Positions 1 through 9,258 of a stretch of DNA of 41,436 nucleotides are shown in pieces (position 1 is the first letter of the stretch; each line of letters opens with the position of its first letter). Both the position numbers and the translations under genes were made by a program. The stretch is from Microgenomates group bacterium Gr01-1014_7 (GTDB lineage Bacteria; Patescibacteriota; Microgenomatia; Daviesbacterales; UBA10151). The stretch is taken from positions 1-41,436 of the forward strand of contig VMGD01000010.1 of the NCBI GenBank assembly GCA_007376405.1, given 5' to 3'. The notes under the pieces were generated by a model. It had not been told where the DNA came from and did not search any database. It saw nothing but the letters and a program-made list of their open reading frames with translations.

Positions 1-414
1 TGCAGAAAAAGCATTTTTATTAACTGCAGGAAAAGCATTTGAGTCCTGAAAACCAGATTCTGGATTTGAGGAATGTGGTTCTTCTGTTTTCCATAAATCT
101 ACTATTCTTATATACCAACCAAGAACCTTACCAGAACCCTCATCAACTCTTCTTATTTCCTCTATTAATCCTAGTTCCTCTAATTGCCTTTTAACTTTTA
201 TTACCTTATCTTTGTTCCAATGTAATCCTTTGGCTACATAGGCTATAGAAGCTTTGGGTTGGTTAGTTTTTTGCCATTTGGCTGTGTAGTAGTAGAAAGT
301 GTAAAGAGAAATTAGATCCCCGGGGTTTCTTTGAGCCAAAAACAGATCCATCGTCTGTTTAGATAAAATCAAAATATTGTTTTCAACTAAATTATGTTTG
401 TAGGCAGTTTCCAT
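1..414 (-). CDS. Partial HTH/replication-initiator-like protein (C-terminus beyond window)
   Basis: Open frame read on minus strand from ATG at 414: METAYKHNLVENNILILSKQTMDLFLAQRNPGDLISLYTFYYYTAKWQ...YVAKGLHWNKDKVIKVKRQLEELGLIEEIRR; winged-helix-like, typical of phage/plasmid replication proteins. Confidence 0.55.
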   Translation of the reverse strand, partial: METAYKHNLVENNILILSKQTMDLFLAQRNPGDLISLYTFYYYTAKWQKTNQPKASIAYVAKGLHWNKDKVIKVKRQLEELGLIEEIRRVDEGSGKVLGWYIRIVDLWKTEEPHSSNPESGFQDSNAFPAVNKNAFSA

Positions 415-471
415 ATTTTCTAACTGGACGAGAACCAGGGAGTGCTAATCCCTGGAAACTCGGATAAAAGA

Positions 472-1230
472 TTAAAGCTGATTGCCTGCTTCTTTTAAGC
501 TTGGGCAACCACTTTTGTGATACTTGCCAACTGTTCCGCAGAATTGGCATTTTTCCGAAACAATAGTTGTTGGTATCTCACCCTCTTCAGATTCCTCAAC
601 TTCTATTGATTCTGCTCTTACCGGAGGCTCAACTCCTTTTTCAGCCCAGTCCTTTAAGGTCTTCCCTGTTTCAGCTGTTATTTTGAATTCAGGTTTATCC
701 ATAAAAAGACCTGTTCTGTCTTTGGAAGTTGCAGCCAAGTGGTTTTGACTCAAATCAAAGGAAAGAGTTAGCTCATACTCAAACCCTTCCCGGGTTATTT
801 CCTTGAGTCCTTTTTTCTCAACCTTCAAAAGAATTGCTTGAATAAATCTGGCGTGACGCGGAGTTACTTTGGACCAGTCTTGATAGCGACCACCGAGTTT
901 ATCTACTATCTCAAGACAGCCTCCCTCTCCATCCCATTCATGGGTAATAGAATCTACAATTATTACTTCCATCCCTGCTTCTTCAGCAGCTCTTATAGCT
1001 TCTATGTACCTTTCTGGAGAAAAAGGAGCCTTTAAAGTTATGACATTATATTCACCGAGACCATCATATAAATCTGCTGATCCATTTTCTGTGTCTATAA
1101 CGCACACCTTATCCCAGCTCGTCATTCCGCTGGCAAGCAAGAGAGCAGAGTATGTTTTCCCTGACCCGCTTGTGCCTGCAAGACCTACTTTTAGCTTGCT
1201 TTTACTTTTTTGTGCTTTTCTTATTTCCAT
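472..1230 (-). CDS. Phage-type P-loop (RecA/Sak4-like) ATPase
   Basis: Walker A GTSGSGKT, Walker B-like VIIVDSI, C-terminal CxxC...C zinc motif. Confidence 0.7.
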   Translation of the reverse strand: MEIRKAQKSKSKLKVGLAGTSGSGKTYSALLLASGMTSWDKVCVIDTENGSADLYDGLGEYNVITLKAPFSPERYIEAIRAAEEAGMEVIIVDSITHEWDGEGGCLEIVDKLGGRYQDWSKVTPRHARFIQAILLKVEKKGLKEITREGFEYELTLSFDLSQNHLAATSKDRTGLFMDKPEFKITAETGKTLKDWAEKGVEPPVRAESIEVEESEEGEIPTTIVSEKCQFCGTVGKYHKSGCPSLKEAGNQL

Positions 1231-1262
1231 CTAAAATCACCTCCCTTCAAATTTTTATTCAC

Positions 1263-1559
1263 TTAATCCCACCAAATTCTGATGACATATCTGCCATCGA
1301 TTACTTTCCAGTGGAATTCATCAGCTGCGTAATCAACCGCTATCTGACCTAAAGCTAACGCTACCTTCAGTCCGGTAGAACCTTCTTTAATTGCTATAAG
1401 CAGGGTGGCTGAATCATTCTCATAGTAGGTAGCTGTTTCCTCAGGCAAATCAACAAAATCCAGATAAGAGTTTAGATTTCGCTCATACAACTCTTTCTTT
1501 ATTCGATCTGCACCCGGGCAATTATTAAACTCTTCAAGTTTTATTTCGCTGGGCTTCAT
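1263..1559 (-). CDS. Hypothetical protein
   Basis: 98-aa ORF, overlaps upstream ORF (1556) as in an operon. Confidence 0.5.
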   Translation of the reverse strand: MKPSEIKLEEFNNCPGADRIKKELYERNLNSYLDFVDLPEETATYYENDSATLLIAIKEGSTGLKVALALGQIAVDYAADEFHWKVIDGRYVIRIWWD

Positions 1560-1822
1560 ATTTTTCTCTCCTTTCTGGCAGAGATAATTTTCACCAGTAA
1601 AGGTGCTATTTTTAGCTCGTAAAGCTCTAATATGTCGGAAACACGGGAGGCTGAAATACTATATTCTTGGGCAATTTTGGTTGTGGATTTGTGCTCTATG
1701 TAGTATTTAGTGGCAATATCGAGGTTTTTCTCTAAATTAATGCGAGGATTTATCCGAGATCTGAGTAGCACAGATAGGTTGCTATTTCGTTTTACGTGTC
1801 GTAATATGTCGCTGTTATGCAT
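1556..1822 (-). CDS. Small helix-turn-helix DNA-binding protein
   Basis: TTKIAQEYSISASRVSDILELYEL resembles an HTH. Confidence 0.55.
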   Translation of the reverse strand: MHNSDILRHVKRNSNLSVLLRSRINPRINLEKNLDIATKYYIEHKSTTKIAQEYSISASRVSDILELYELKIAPLLVKIISARKERKI

Positions 1823-1841
1823 AAAGGTTTGACCTTTATGC
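1819..1841. promoter_or_regulatory. Perfect inverted repeat GCATAAAGG-tttga-CCTTTATGC, putative operator
   Basis: 9-bp perfect arms; overlaps start codon of the HTH ORF. Confidence 0.5.
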
Positions 1842-1943
1842 TAAAGACTTGAAGGATTTTTCTTGTCTAGGTGATGTACAAACTTACGGACATTGTGTGG
1901 GGGTCATCCGCAGATTTCAGTAATTTTTGCTAAACTTTCAAGC

Positions 1944-2627
1944 ATGCTCTACATTGTAGCAACACCAATAGGAAATTTAAAAGATATTACTTTAAGGGCC
2001 TTGGAAACCCTGCAGGCTGTTGATGCTATCATCTGTGAGGATACCAGAAGAACTTCTTTACTTTTGAATCATTACCAGCTTAAAAAACCTCTCATATCTA
2101 TGAATGATTATAATGAGATAAAAATCCTGAATTCTCTTGTTGAGAGGTTAAAATCAGGTGAAAATTTGGCTTTAGTATCTGATGCAGGAACACCATTAAT
2201 TTCTGACCCGGGTTATAAACTGGTCCGGGCATGTTTGGAAACCGGCATAGAAGTGGATTCTATTCCCGGCCCATCTTCTGTAATCACTGCTCTTACACTG
2301 TCTGGCCTACCCCCTGACAAATTTTTATTTTTAGGTTATTTACCGGAAAAACCGGGCCATAGAAAAGATACTTTGCAAAAAATTGACATCCTCAATCAAA
2401 AAATGCCGCAGACTTTCATAATTTTTGTGGCTCCTCATAAGCTAATAGGGACCCTGCGTGAAATGAAAGAAAATTTTGGAGATATCGAAATAGTCCTAGC
2501 CCATGAACTTACCAAAATTCATCAGAGTATAAAAAAGAAAAAAATAAGTGTCTGGCTGGAAAATTTAAATCCGCCGGCTGGCGGACCTAAAGGAGAATAT
2601 GTACTACTTTTTCGTCTAAATCCTTAG
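1944..2627 (+). CDS. rsmI: 16S rRNA (cytidine-2'-O)-methyltransferase RsmI
   Basis: MLYIVATPIGNLKDITLRALETLQAVDAIICEDTRRTSLLLNHY...SDAGTPLISDPGYKLVR, classic RsmI; start placed at ATG 1944 rather than 1893. Confidence 0.95.
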   Translation: MLYIVATPIGNLKDITLRALETLQAVDAIICEDTRRTSLLLNHYQLKKPLISMNDYNEIKILNSLVERLKSGENLALVSDAGTPLISDPGYKLVRACLETGIEVDSIPGPSSVITALTLSGLPPDKFLFLGYLPEKPGHRKDTLQKIDILNQKMPQTFIIFVAPHKLIGTLREMKENFGDIEIVLAHELTKIHQSIKKKKISVWLENLNPPAGGPKGEYVLLFRLNP

Positions 2628-2637
2628 GTGTCAATTC

Positions 2638-2658
2638 AACCCACCCCAGGGGTGGGTT
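2638..2658. terminator. Bidirectional hairpin AACCCACCCC-a-GGGGTGGGTT between convergent genes
   Basis: 10-bp perfect arms between rsmI (+) and the next minus-strand gene. Confidence 0.6.
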
Positions 2659-2669
2659 AGCTTCACACC

Positions 2670-4166
2670 TTAGGATGTTCTTCTTAAAATCATTCTTTTT
2701 TCTGCATTGTGTAAAAGTTCAGTTATGGAGGGGGCTTCAAAGCGCTCGACCACTATTCCATACACTCCTTTTTCTATTAGGAAATCTAAAACCGTTGGAT
2801 TTAAGGATAGCGATCCGTAGGCTATAAAGGGTATTTTGGACTGGTGCAAAAGTTTTATGCCGTCTTCCAGAAATTTTAGCAGTCCGGTAACTTCATGTTT
2901 ATAAAAAGAAACTTCCTGCTCTCTATGATCATATCCGGACAAATGCGCTGACAGCTCATCCAGATTTAGAACTATTCCATCTACCCCCTGGGTTAAATAA
3001 TCTTCCAAATTAATCACATTTTCCGGCACAGCCAATTCCAGCCACACTTGAAAATTATTTTTCCTGATTAGTTTTCTGACAGCCAATTCCCGCTTTAGCC
3101 CAACCAGCTCGTTTACCCCACGGACAAACGGAATCACCACATGTATGTTTCTCAGTTCCTTTTTGTTGCGAGCAAAAAGCAATGCCTCACATAGCCGGTC
3201 AAGCAGGCTTTTTTGATGAATCAGCCGGAGTGCTCCTCTAACTTTTCCCATCCCCTCACTCATATCTGCCAGTTTCATTAAAATAGGACTATTTGGAAAA
3301 GTATGCGCACATTCAACCAGCTTAAATACCAGTTCCTCCCATGATGTTTGAGGCTTGTTTAAATCAAAAATCTTTTCCGAAGAAATATATATTCCGTCAA
3401 CTTCCCGCTCAATTACCAAACCCTTTGATAAATCCAGGAAAACTTTGACAGTTGATTTTGATTTGTCATTGGATGTGGGACTGACCTTCGTCAGAGATCC
3501 TTCGATAGCGCTCAGGATGACAGGTTGTGTGTATGATTTTATACCTGTCAGTTTTAATCCCTTGTCTATAATCCATTCATATTCATGAGGAATAAATAAC
3601 TTTTTATTTGCATCTTGCACAATCTCAAAAAGTTTTCTCTGATCATTTGGATGAAGTTTTCCTGTTTGGATATTTATCACCACGTCATCTTGCAGAGAAT
3701 CAAAAAATGCTATTCCCGAAGCCTCCGGTTTTTTAAGAAAAATCACCAATTTTGGCTCCAGATTTTGGGCAATCCCGGGATAAAATCCGTCTTTCCATAA
3801 TCTCTTCTTAATTTCCTCCAGCCACTCATGCAAAAGCGCAATCCACAGCTCTTTCACGCTCCCAGGCGTCGCCTGGGAGCCCAGCAGGAATTTATTATGA
3901 GTTTTGGTCTCACTAATCAAAATTTCCGGGACAGGGGTTTTTTCGATTTCTTTTTTGACTAATATTAAAGTCTGCTCAAATATTTCTTTATGTGCACAGT
4001 CGTAATACTCCAGTACAGTTTTTAAATGGAGCTCAGGAGCCGTAACTACTATCCCGTTCGCAACCGGAAAATCCAATCTGGCAAGCTTTCCTAAAACCAC
4101 ATTTAAGGGACCAAAAATAGGAGCATCTTCATCCCGTAGCAATTTAATGGGCAGAATTTCTAACAT
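2670..4166 (-). CDS. PEP synthase/PEP-utilizing enzyme-like protein
   Basis: C-terminal PEP-utilizing TIM-barrel-like stretch (IHVVIPFVRGVNELVGLKRE...VWLELAVPENVINLEDYL..GVDGIVLNLDELS). Confidence 0.7.
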   Translation of the reverse strand: MLEILPIKLLRDEDAPIFGPLNVVLGKLARLDFPVANGIVVTAPELHLKTVLEYYDCAHKEIFEQTLILVKKEIEKTPVPEILISETKTHNKFLLGSQATPGSVKELWIALLHEWLEEIKKRLWKDGFYPGIAQNLEPKLVIFLKKPEASGIAFFDSLQDDVVINIQTGKLHPNDQRKLFEIVQDANKKLFIPHEYEWIIDKGLKLTGIKSYTQPVILSAIEGSLTKVSPTSNDKSKSTVKVFLDLSKGLVIEREVDGIYISSEKIFDLNKPQTSWEELVFKLVECAHTFPNSPILMKLADMSEGMGKVRGALRLIHQKSLLDRLCEALLFARNKKELRNIHVVIPFVRGVNELVGLKRELAVRKLIRKNNFQVWLELAVPENVINLEDYLTQGVDGIVLNLDELSAHLSGYDHREQEVSFYKHEVTGLLKFLEDGIKLLHQSKIPFIAYGSLSLNPTVLDFLIEKGVYGIVVERFEAPSITELLHNAEKRMILRRTS

Positions 4167-4167
4167 T

Positions 4168-4653
4168 TTACTTAAGTTCTATCTTGTCACCAACTTTGAT
4201 TCCATGCGCTTTAACAAATCCGCCCGCAACTTCCAAAACTTTATCCACTTCGGTATTGGAAGTATAAATCTGCAAAGAAGAATCAGGCACGCCAGGTGCC
4301 GGTGGCTGAATATTTTCCAGAATATCCGCTACCTCACTACTCTTTATCCAGATAAAATCCAGGGGAAAGTTTAAGCCTTTCATCCAGAAAGGATACTTAT
4401 CCGGCTTTTCAAAAACAAACAGCATGCCGGAACTAGAGGCCAAACTTGCCCTCCCTCCCAAACCTTTGCTTCTTTTGCTTTGAGTATCAGCTATTTCGAT
4501 ATTTATTACCGTATCATTAATCTTTACCTGATGTGTTTTTGGGGCTTGAGGTAAAAACGGAATAGGCACAATAGAGGCACCTCCCAGATAATAAAACATT
4601 CCTACGGCAATAACTATAACGAGTAGAATGAATTGGATGATAAATTTTTTCAT
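4168..4653 (-). CDS. DUF192 family protein with N-terminal TM/signal
   Basis: INIEIADTQSKRSKGLGGRASLASSSGMLFVFEKPDKYPFWMKGLNFPLDFIWI. Confidence 0.85.
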   Translation of the reverse strand: MKKFIIQFILLVIVIAVGMFYYLGGASIVPIPFLPQAPKTHQVKINDTVINIEIADTQSKRSKGLGGRASLASSSGMLFVFEKPDKYPFWMKGLNFPLDFIWIKSSEVADILENIQPPAPGVPDSSLQIYTSNTEVDKVLEVAGGFVKAHGIKVGDKIELK

Positions 4654-4675
4654 AGGTTAATTTAATATTATCATA

Positions 4676-5290
4676 TCACTTGCATCTTCCCCAAAGCCCT
4701 TTTTTCCCCTCCTTAGCCTCCTTTTCAGCTCCTCTGAACTCCTCATTATATTTTACATCCGGAGGATAAGTCAGGACACTGGCAAAACCCTCTCTTACCA
4801 AATAATCATTAACAAAAAGTGTTTGTCCGTTTTCCAGAGGAAGATAAATATATCTTAGTAATCTGCCATATTTATCTTTATCCGTTATATCTTTTTGTAA
4901 AATAACTTCTTTTCCGGAAAGCAAACCTTTGGTTTTGTTACTGGCTTCTTTACCAAAACAGCCAACCGGGCGGCGGGGATCAACAGTTTCCGGGGTATCA
5001 ATACCAATAAATCTGATGGTTTTTTCACCTTCCCAGCCAGAGGCTGGTCGTCCTATGGAGGACACTTCTATAGTATCCCCGTCAACTACTTTAGTAACTA
5101 GAACTCTCTCGCCCTCTATTCCGACTACGGCAGATGTTGTAGCTATCGGTGCAGTTTCCACAATAGATGTGGTAGGCTGGGGGGAAAAATTTTGTTCGGG
5201 CTTAGGGTTTAATCCAAAGAATAGAAAGGTAAGACCGAAAAAAATAATTATAAAGCTAAATGAAACAAGCAGTTTAGTGTTTTGGGACAT
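4676..5290 (-). CDS. Thermonuclease (SNase-like) family protein, membrane-anchored
   Basis: VVDGDTIEV...IRFIGIDTPETVDPRRPVGCFGKEAS...DKYGRLLRYIY. Confidence 0.9.
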   Translation of the reverse strand: MSQNTKLLVSFSFIIIFFGLTFLFFGLNPKPEQNFSPQPTTSIVETAPIATTSAVVGIEGERVLVTKVVDGDTIEVSSIGRPASGWEGEKTIRFIGIDTPETVDPRRPVGCFGKEASNKTKGLLSGKEVILQKDITDKDKYGRLLRYIYLPLENGQTLFVNDYLVREGFASVLTYPPDVKYNEEFRGAEKEAKEGKKGLWGRCK

Positions 5291-6240
5291 TAGTTAGTGA
5301 ATACTTGAGTAAACATTTTGCCATATACTCCTCCGTCCATAACTCCTATACCAATTTTTCCATAATCTACTGATAAAATATTGGCCCTGTGACCCTCGGA
5401 ATTCATCAAGCCTTTGTGAGCAGATTCCACGCTCGGCGCATAAGCCAAATTCTCTCCCACTACCAGAAAATCAATTCCTGCCTCTGTTATCCTGTCAGCT
5501 ACTGTTTTTCCTTCCGGAGAATAGTGAGAAAAATAGCCTCTTTTAAACATGTCCGCGCTGTGTCCTCTACCCACATCCCGCAACCGGGCATCAAACTTTA
5601 GCTCCTTTAAACCCCGGGAAGTTCTTTCTTTATTGACCAAATCTATCATTGCTTTTTCAGCAAACTCATCCGCGCTAAAGACGGAGGTTTGAAAACCCAG
5701 ATTAACTTTCTCATTGGTTTTTGGCTTGATAGTCATAAAGGTCAAACTGTCATTGCTCACACCACCAAAGACATTTTTGACCGGTTGTTCAAGGGAGTAG
5801 GCATTTTTTAAAATTACGCTGCCGATTTTGGAATCAAGCACCGACTTTTTAATTGAAGGCTGGATCGGAAAAGTGGCAATTAAAACCAAAGTCAAAGCAA
5901 TAAAAATCAGGCTGCGCAAAAAGGCCGGGAAAATAGATAAAATATTGGCCCCGCGAAACTTTAAGCGGGGCATCCGGGGAAGAACTATTCTGACCAGGAT
6001 ATAAAAAATAATCTCCGATAAAAACCAGGCAGCCATAAATCCCAAAACCAGAGATAAACCATGAGGTGTTTGGAAATTAGTTTCAAAAAATTTGGCAGTT
6101 AGATTATAATATCTAAAAGAAATAAAAAAGGCTATCAAAAATGAGCCAAAATCCAGCAGTTCCAAAATTAAAGGCTGGCCAATGGCCTCCACAGTAAATA
6201 AAATTAATGTCCCGATAATGACCAAATCAACCCAGTTCAC
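5290..6240 (-). CDS. CvpA-like membrane domain fused to CAP/SCP domain
   Basis: N-terminal multi-TM; C-terminal VNKERTSRGLKELKFDARLRDVGRGHSADMFKRGYFSHYSPEGKTVADRI..AGI. Confidence 0.85.
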   Translation of the reverse strand: MNWVDLVIIGTLILFTVEAIGQPLILELLDFGSFLIAFFISFRYYNLTAKFFETNFQTPHGLSLVLGFMAAWFLSEIIFYILVRIVLPRMPRLKFRGANILSIFPAFLRSLIFIALTLVLIATFPIQPSIKKSVLDSKIGSVILKNAYSLEQPVKNVFGGVSNDSLTFMTIKPKTNEKVNLGFQTSVFSADEFAEKAMIDLVNKERTSRGLKELKFDARLRDVGRGHSADMFKRGYFSHYSPEGKTVADRITEAGIDFLVVGENLAYAPSVESAHKGLMNSEGHRANILSVDYGKIGIGVMDGGVYGKMFTQVFTN

Positions 6241-7478
6241 TAATTTATAATATCAGACTTATGCTTTTCGCGTCTGGCCAGAAGTATAAAAGGCAGAGCT
6301 ACTGCCTGAAACAGGGCCGCTCCCGCATATGACAGGGGATAATTCCAAATATCTGCCACCTTTCCCAGGATAGGTTGAACAAAAATTCCACCGCTTGATC
6401 CCATTAAAGAATCAAAAGACAAAACAGTTGCCCGCTGCTGTGACGGAATAATGCCGTTTAAATAAGCCTGGCGGATTGGCATTAAAGCAGCAAAGGTTAA
6501 TCCCCACAGGAAAATAAGAATCAGCGCTATATAGAAATTACTGGTTGCTGAAACCAAAAGCAAAGAAAGCACAGCTATAAATGTTCCAGAAAATAGCACG
6601 CTTGTCCTTTTGGTGAATAATTTTCTTACATGGGGAGCTATGAAACCTCCGGCAATTTGGGCACATGCGACCAATGCTGCCACAAGCCCTGCTATAGTGT
6701 AAGCTTTTTCATCCCCATACAGTTTAAGCAGGAATGGCTGAAGAGCATAAAAAACATAAAAACTGACACCGGTCACAAACGGCGCTGCCAGCATCACCCA
6801 TCTAACAGAAGGGTTACCCAGACCATGTTTTATGGAACTGTTAAAAATATTTTTCATTTCATTAAGCGGATTTTTAGTTTTCTTGGGAGTAAACCCTAAA
6901 TCTTTCATCAGAAAAAATGCCGTACCAAAATTGGCAAACAAAATAAGTGCCCTTAAGATATAGGGAATACCCAGACTGGTAAACTGGGCTATCACTCCCC
7001 CGGCAACAGACCCGGTTAACATGGCCGCTCCTCCGACCATTTGGGCTTTGGCAAAAACCCCGTCCAGATTACCTTTAAAATTGCTGGCTGCCAAAGCATC
7101 TACCAGCCATGCTTCCAGCGCTCCTGAAAAGAAAGTAAATCCCAGGCCCAGCAGAACAGATGACACTGCCCAACCCCAAAATGGCCCGTGTATTTGCCAC
7201 ATAAAAAGATATAAAAGGGTGGATGTAGCCAGGGTAAAAGCTCCCAAAAGATAAGAAACTCTTCTGCCAAAAGTATCTGCAATAATTCCGGTTGGCACTT
7301 CAAATACCACCATCCCGGCTGTAAAAAAGGCATTAGCTGCAAAAGCCTCAAAATTGGACAGTCCGGCATCAAGCAGGAAAATAGTATTAATCCCCCAGAT
7401 GAATGATGCGGCCAAAGTATTCCCAAGTACCAAATATAGATAAATGGACTGAATACTCTGTGGTTTCCTGATTAACAT
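6240..7478 (-). CDS. MFS transporter
   Basis: About 12 TM segments; MVVFEVPTGIIADTFGRRVSYLLG. Confidence 0.9.
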   Translation of the reverse strand: MLIRKPQSIQSIYLYLVLGNTLAASFIWGINTIFLLDAGLSNFEAFAANAFFTAGMVVFEVPTGIIADTFGRRVSYLLGAFTLATSTLLYLFMWQIHGPFWGWAVSSVLLGLGFTFFSGALEAWLVDALAASNFKGNLDGVFAKAQMVGGAAMLTGSVAGGVIAQFTSLGIPYILRALILFANFGTAFFLMKDLGFTPKKTKNPLNEMKNIFNSSIKHGLGNPSVRWVMLAAPFVTGVSFYVFYALQPFLLKLYGDEKAYTIAGLVAALVACAQIAGGFIAPHVRKLFTKRTSVLFSGTFIAVLSLLLVSATSNFYIALILIFLWGLTFAALMPIRQAYLNGIIPSQQRATVLSFDSLMGSSGGIFVQPILGKVADIWNYPLSYAGAALFQAVALPFILLARREKHKSDIIN

Positions 7479-7543
7479 GAACTTCTTTAAATTTATTATA
7501 TTGAATAAGAAAATAGCAAGAAGTAATTTTTCTGTACACTTTG

Positions 7544-7560
7544 CACACCCTAAGGGTGTG
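7544..7560. repeat. Palindrome CACACCC-taa-GGGTGTG (intergenic hairpin)
   Basis: Perfect inverted repeat just upstream of the MFS gene, near the element's probable left edge. Confidence 0.5.
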
Positions 7561-7760
7561 TTAGGTAGACATGGGTTTTGTTATTTAATGTTTATTAATT
7601 TAGCTTGTTCTGACAATCTAATCTATCAATGGTGAGCTGACAAAGCCCGTTTACGAACTCCACATTGAGTCCTTAATGAGATTATACCAGAATTTGCAGG
7701 CAATAAACTTCCAACCACAGTTTGCTTATGCTAAAATTTAATGGAAAGGTGGTGGTAAAA

Positions 7761-7892
7761 ATGGCAGGAATTCAGTTTAGAGATGAAAACGGAAACATAA
7801 TACCAATAAAATCTCCAAAACCAACTCGGATTAAACTTAAAGTGAAAAAAGTTGAGGAGCCGAAAATCAGATTAAAAATTAAAAAACCTTAA
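7761..7892 (+). CDS. Short basic peptide
   Basis: MAGIQFRDENGNIIPIKSPKPTRIKLKVKKVEEPKIRLKIKKP; preceded by ggaaaggtggtgg. Confidence 0.45.
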   Translation: MAGIQFRDENGNIIPIKSPKPTRIKLKVKKVEEPKIRLKIKKP

Positions 7893-8083
7893 AGTAACCC
7901 CCTCACTCCCCTAGTAAAGTCTCTTCTACTTAAAATATTAGGCACGAGGTAGGCAGGGGAGTAACCCGAATACTATATCACCTCAAACTATATCAAAAGC
8001 TAGGCTCAAATTATGCACGAATGAATACTTTTTGTCTACTGCATCACACTATATCATTTAACAAGCATGTTATACTTTTAATA

Positions 8084-8203
8084 ATGAAACCAAAGAAGAA
8101 CCCTCTGATTGAATGGGCAACTTTGCTGGTTTGGCCTCTAATGTTGTTAATTCTTGCTTTGGTTTTTCAGTTGGGGGTAATGCTGATAAGCTGGTTATTC
8201 TAA
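8084..8203 (+). CDS. Small single-TM protein
   Basis: MKPKKNPLIEWATLLVWPLMLLILALVFQLGVMLISWLF. Confidence 0.45.
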   Translation: MKPKKNPLIEWATLLVWPLMLLILALVFQLGVMLISWLF

Positions 8204-8659
8204 CTCTTTTAACCAGCATTTGCGGTGGTACCAGGTAGTCTTCTCGCCAGAAAATGAAGTATCTATCTTTTCTTCACCCTTAAGAAATAATCCCTCACAA
8301 GCAATACACCTGCCGTCCTTTGAACTGTATTGTCCTGTTAATAACTTTGTCCTTACTTTCTCCCTCTGATTTGCAGCTTCATTCTCTCTTTTTTCTCTCC
8401 TGTAATCTATCTGGTAGCATCTCCAACATTTGCCAAAAGAGTGAACCTTTCTTTCTGTAAGATGGCATACCACACAAGCAATATATAATTTTGACCATGC
8501 CCCCTCTTTGTAGTTATTCAATGAGGTTTTAATTTCTATGGCACAGGATTTGCATACTCCTAGAATAATAATAGGTGAATCAGTTTTCTCACAGAGGGTA
8601 CAGGGGCTCATTAAATTAAAGCTAACTTCCAGCAAGGGTCTGCACAGTAAACCTGACAA
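8195..8659 (-). CDS. Multi-zinc-ribbon protein
   Basis: Repeated CxxC motifs: CTLCEK..CKSC, CVVC..CWRC, CIAC..HRKC. Confidence 0.6.
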   Translation of the reverse strand: MSGLLCRPLLEVSFNLMSPCTLCEKTDSPIIILGVCKSCAIEIKTSLNNYKEGAWSKLYIACVVCHLTERKVHSFGKCWRCYQIDYRREKRENEAANQREKVRTKLLTGQYSSKDGRCIACEGLFLKGEEKIDTSFSGEKTTWYHRKCWLKELE

Positions 8660-8805
8660 TAATTTCTAGTAGAGAGTTTATTTTTTAACTGCTTGGGACC
8701 CATTACCTCTTCCCTTATCAAAGGAATTTTCCCGCAAGAGATACAGGTGAGGTTGTCAAATTCTGGGGAATGAATTCTGATAATGTCTGGATTTGGTTCT
8801 GACAT
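8611..8805 (-). CDS. Small zinc-binding protein
   Basis: CISC...CQVYCADPCW. Confidence 0.4.
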   Translation of the reverse strand: MSEPNPDIIRIHSPEFDNLTCISCGKIPLIREEVMGPKQLKNKLSTRNYCQVYCADPCWKLALI

Positions 8806-8942
8806 AATATTTCCTGAATTTACTCTCCTAGCCTATGAATCCATTTTAAGGGGAACTAAGAGAGTAAATACAAAATCCTTAATTAAATAGCCAGGTGGCC
8901 GTTGTGCGGATTTACGCCACGCGCACCACCTAGCCAAAAGGT

Positions 8943-9257
8943 TTATAAATAGCTTCCAATTTCTTCTCTTAAAGTTTGGTTGTATTCTCTTGTTTCCTCT
9001 TCTTCAGCCTTTAAATTCTCATTATCTGTTTTTAGAATCTCGTTTAATTCCTGTGCACGTCTAATTTCCAGAGTGTCTCCTTCGCTTGCTGCATTTATTC
9101 TTGTAAATAGATTAGTCATCTGGTCGCTGTGAGCCTTTACTTTTTCTCCCTTTGCTGATTCTCTCTCTTGTCTTTCAGCTAATTCTGCGGCAGCAATTCG
9201 AGCAGCCAATATATCTTGGTTAATGTATCTTTCTTGGGTAACTTGTGTCCTTGGCAT
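8943..9257 (-). CDS. Coiled-coil hypothetical protein
   Basis: 104 aa, Glu/Arg-rich heptad-like sequence in tight operon. Confidence 0.55.
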   Translation of the reverse strand: MPRTQVTQERYINQDILAARIAAAELAERQERESAKGEKVKAHSDQMTNLFTRINAASEGDTLEIRRAQELNEILKTDNENLKAEEEETREYNQTLREEIGSYL

Positions 9258-9258
9258 T

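Noticed and set aside
524-1352. Plus-strand ORFs opposite the RecA-like ATPase, and similar antisense ORFs across dnaE, gatA and gatB
   Set aside because: Shadow ORFs on the opposite strand of strong coding genes; no motifs.
4290-4320. Palindrome-like GGCAC/GTGCC in the DUF192 gene as another in-frame insertion
   Set aside because: Arms are short and the peptide (QPPAPGVPDS) looks native to the family loop.
7480-7760. Search for a displaced tRNA-Lys 3' fragment marking the element's left attachment site
   Set aside because: No convincing copy of GACCCGACAGGGATTCGAACCC seen by eye; serine recombinase cores may be too short to see. Left boundary left unassigned.
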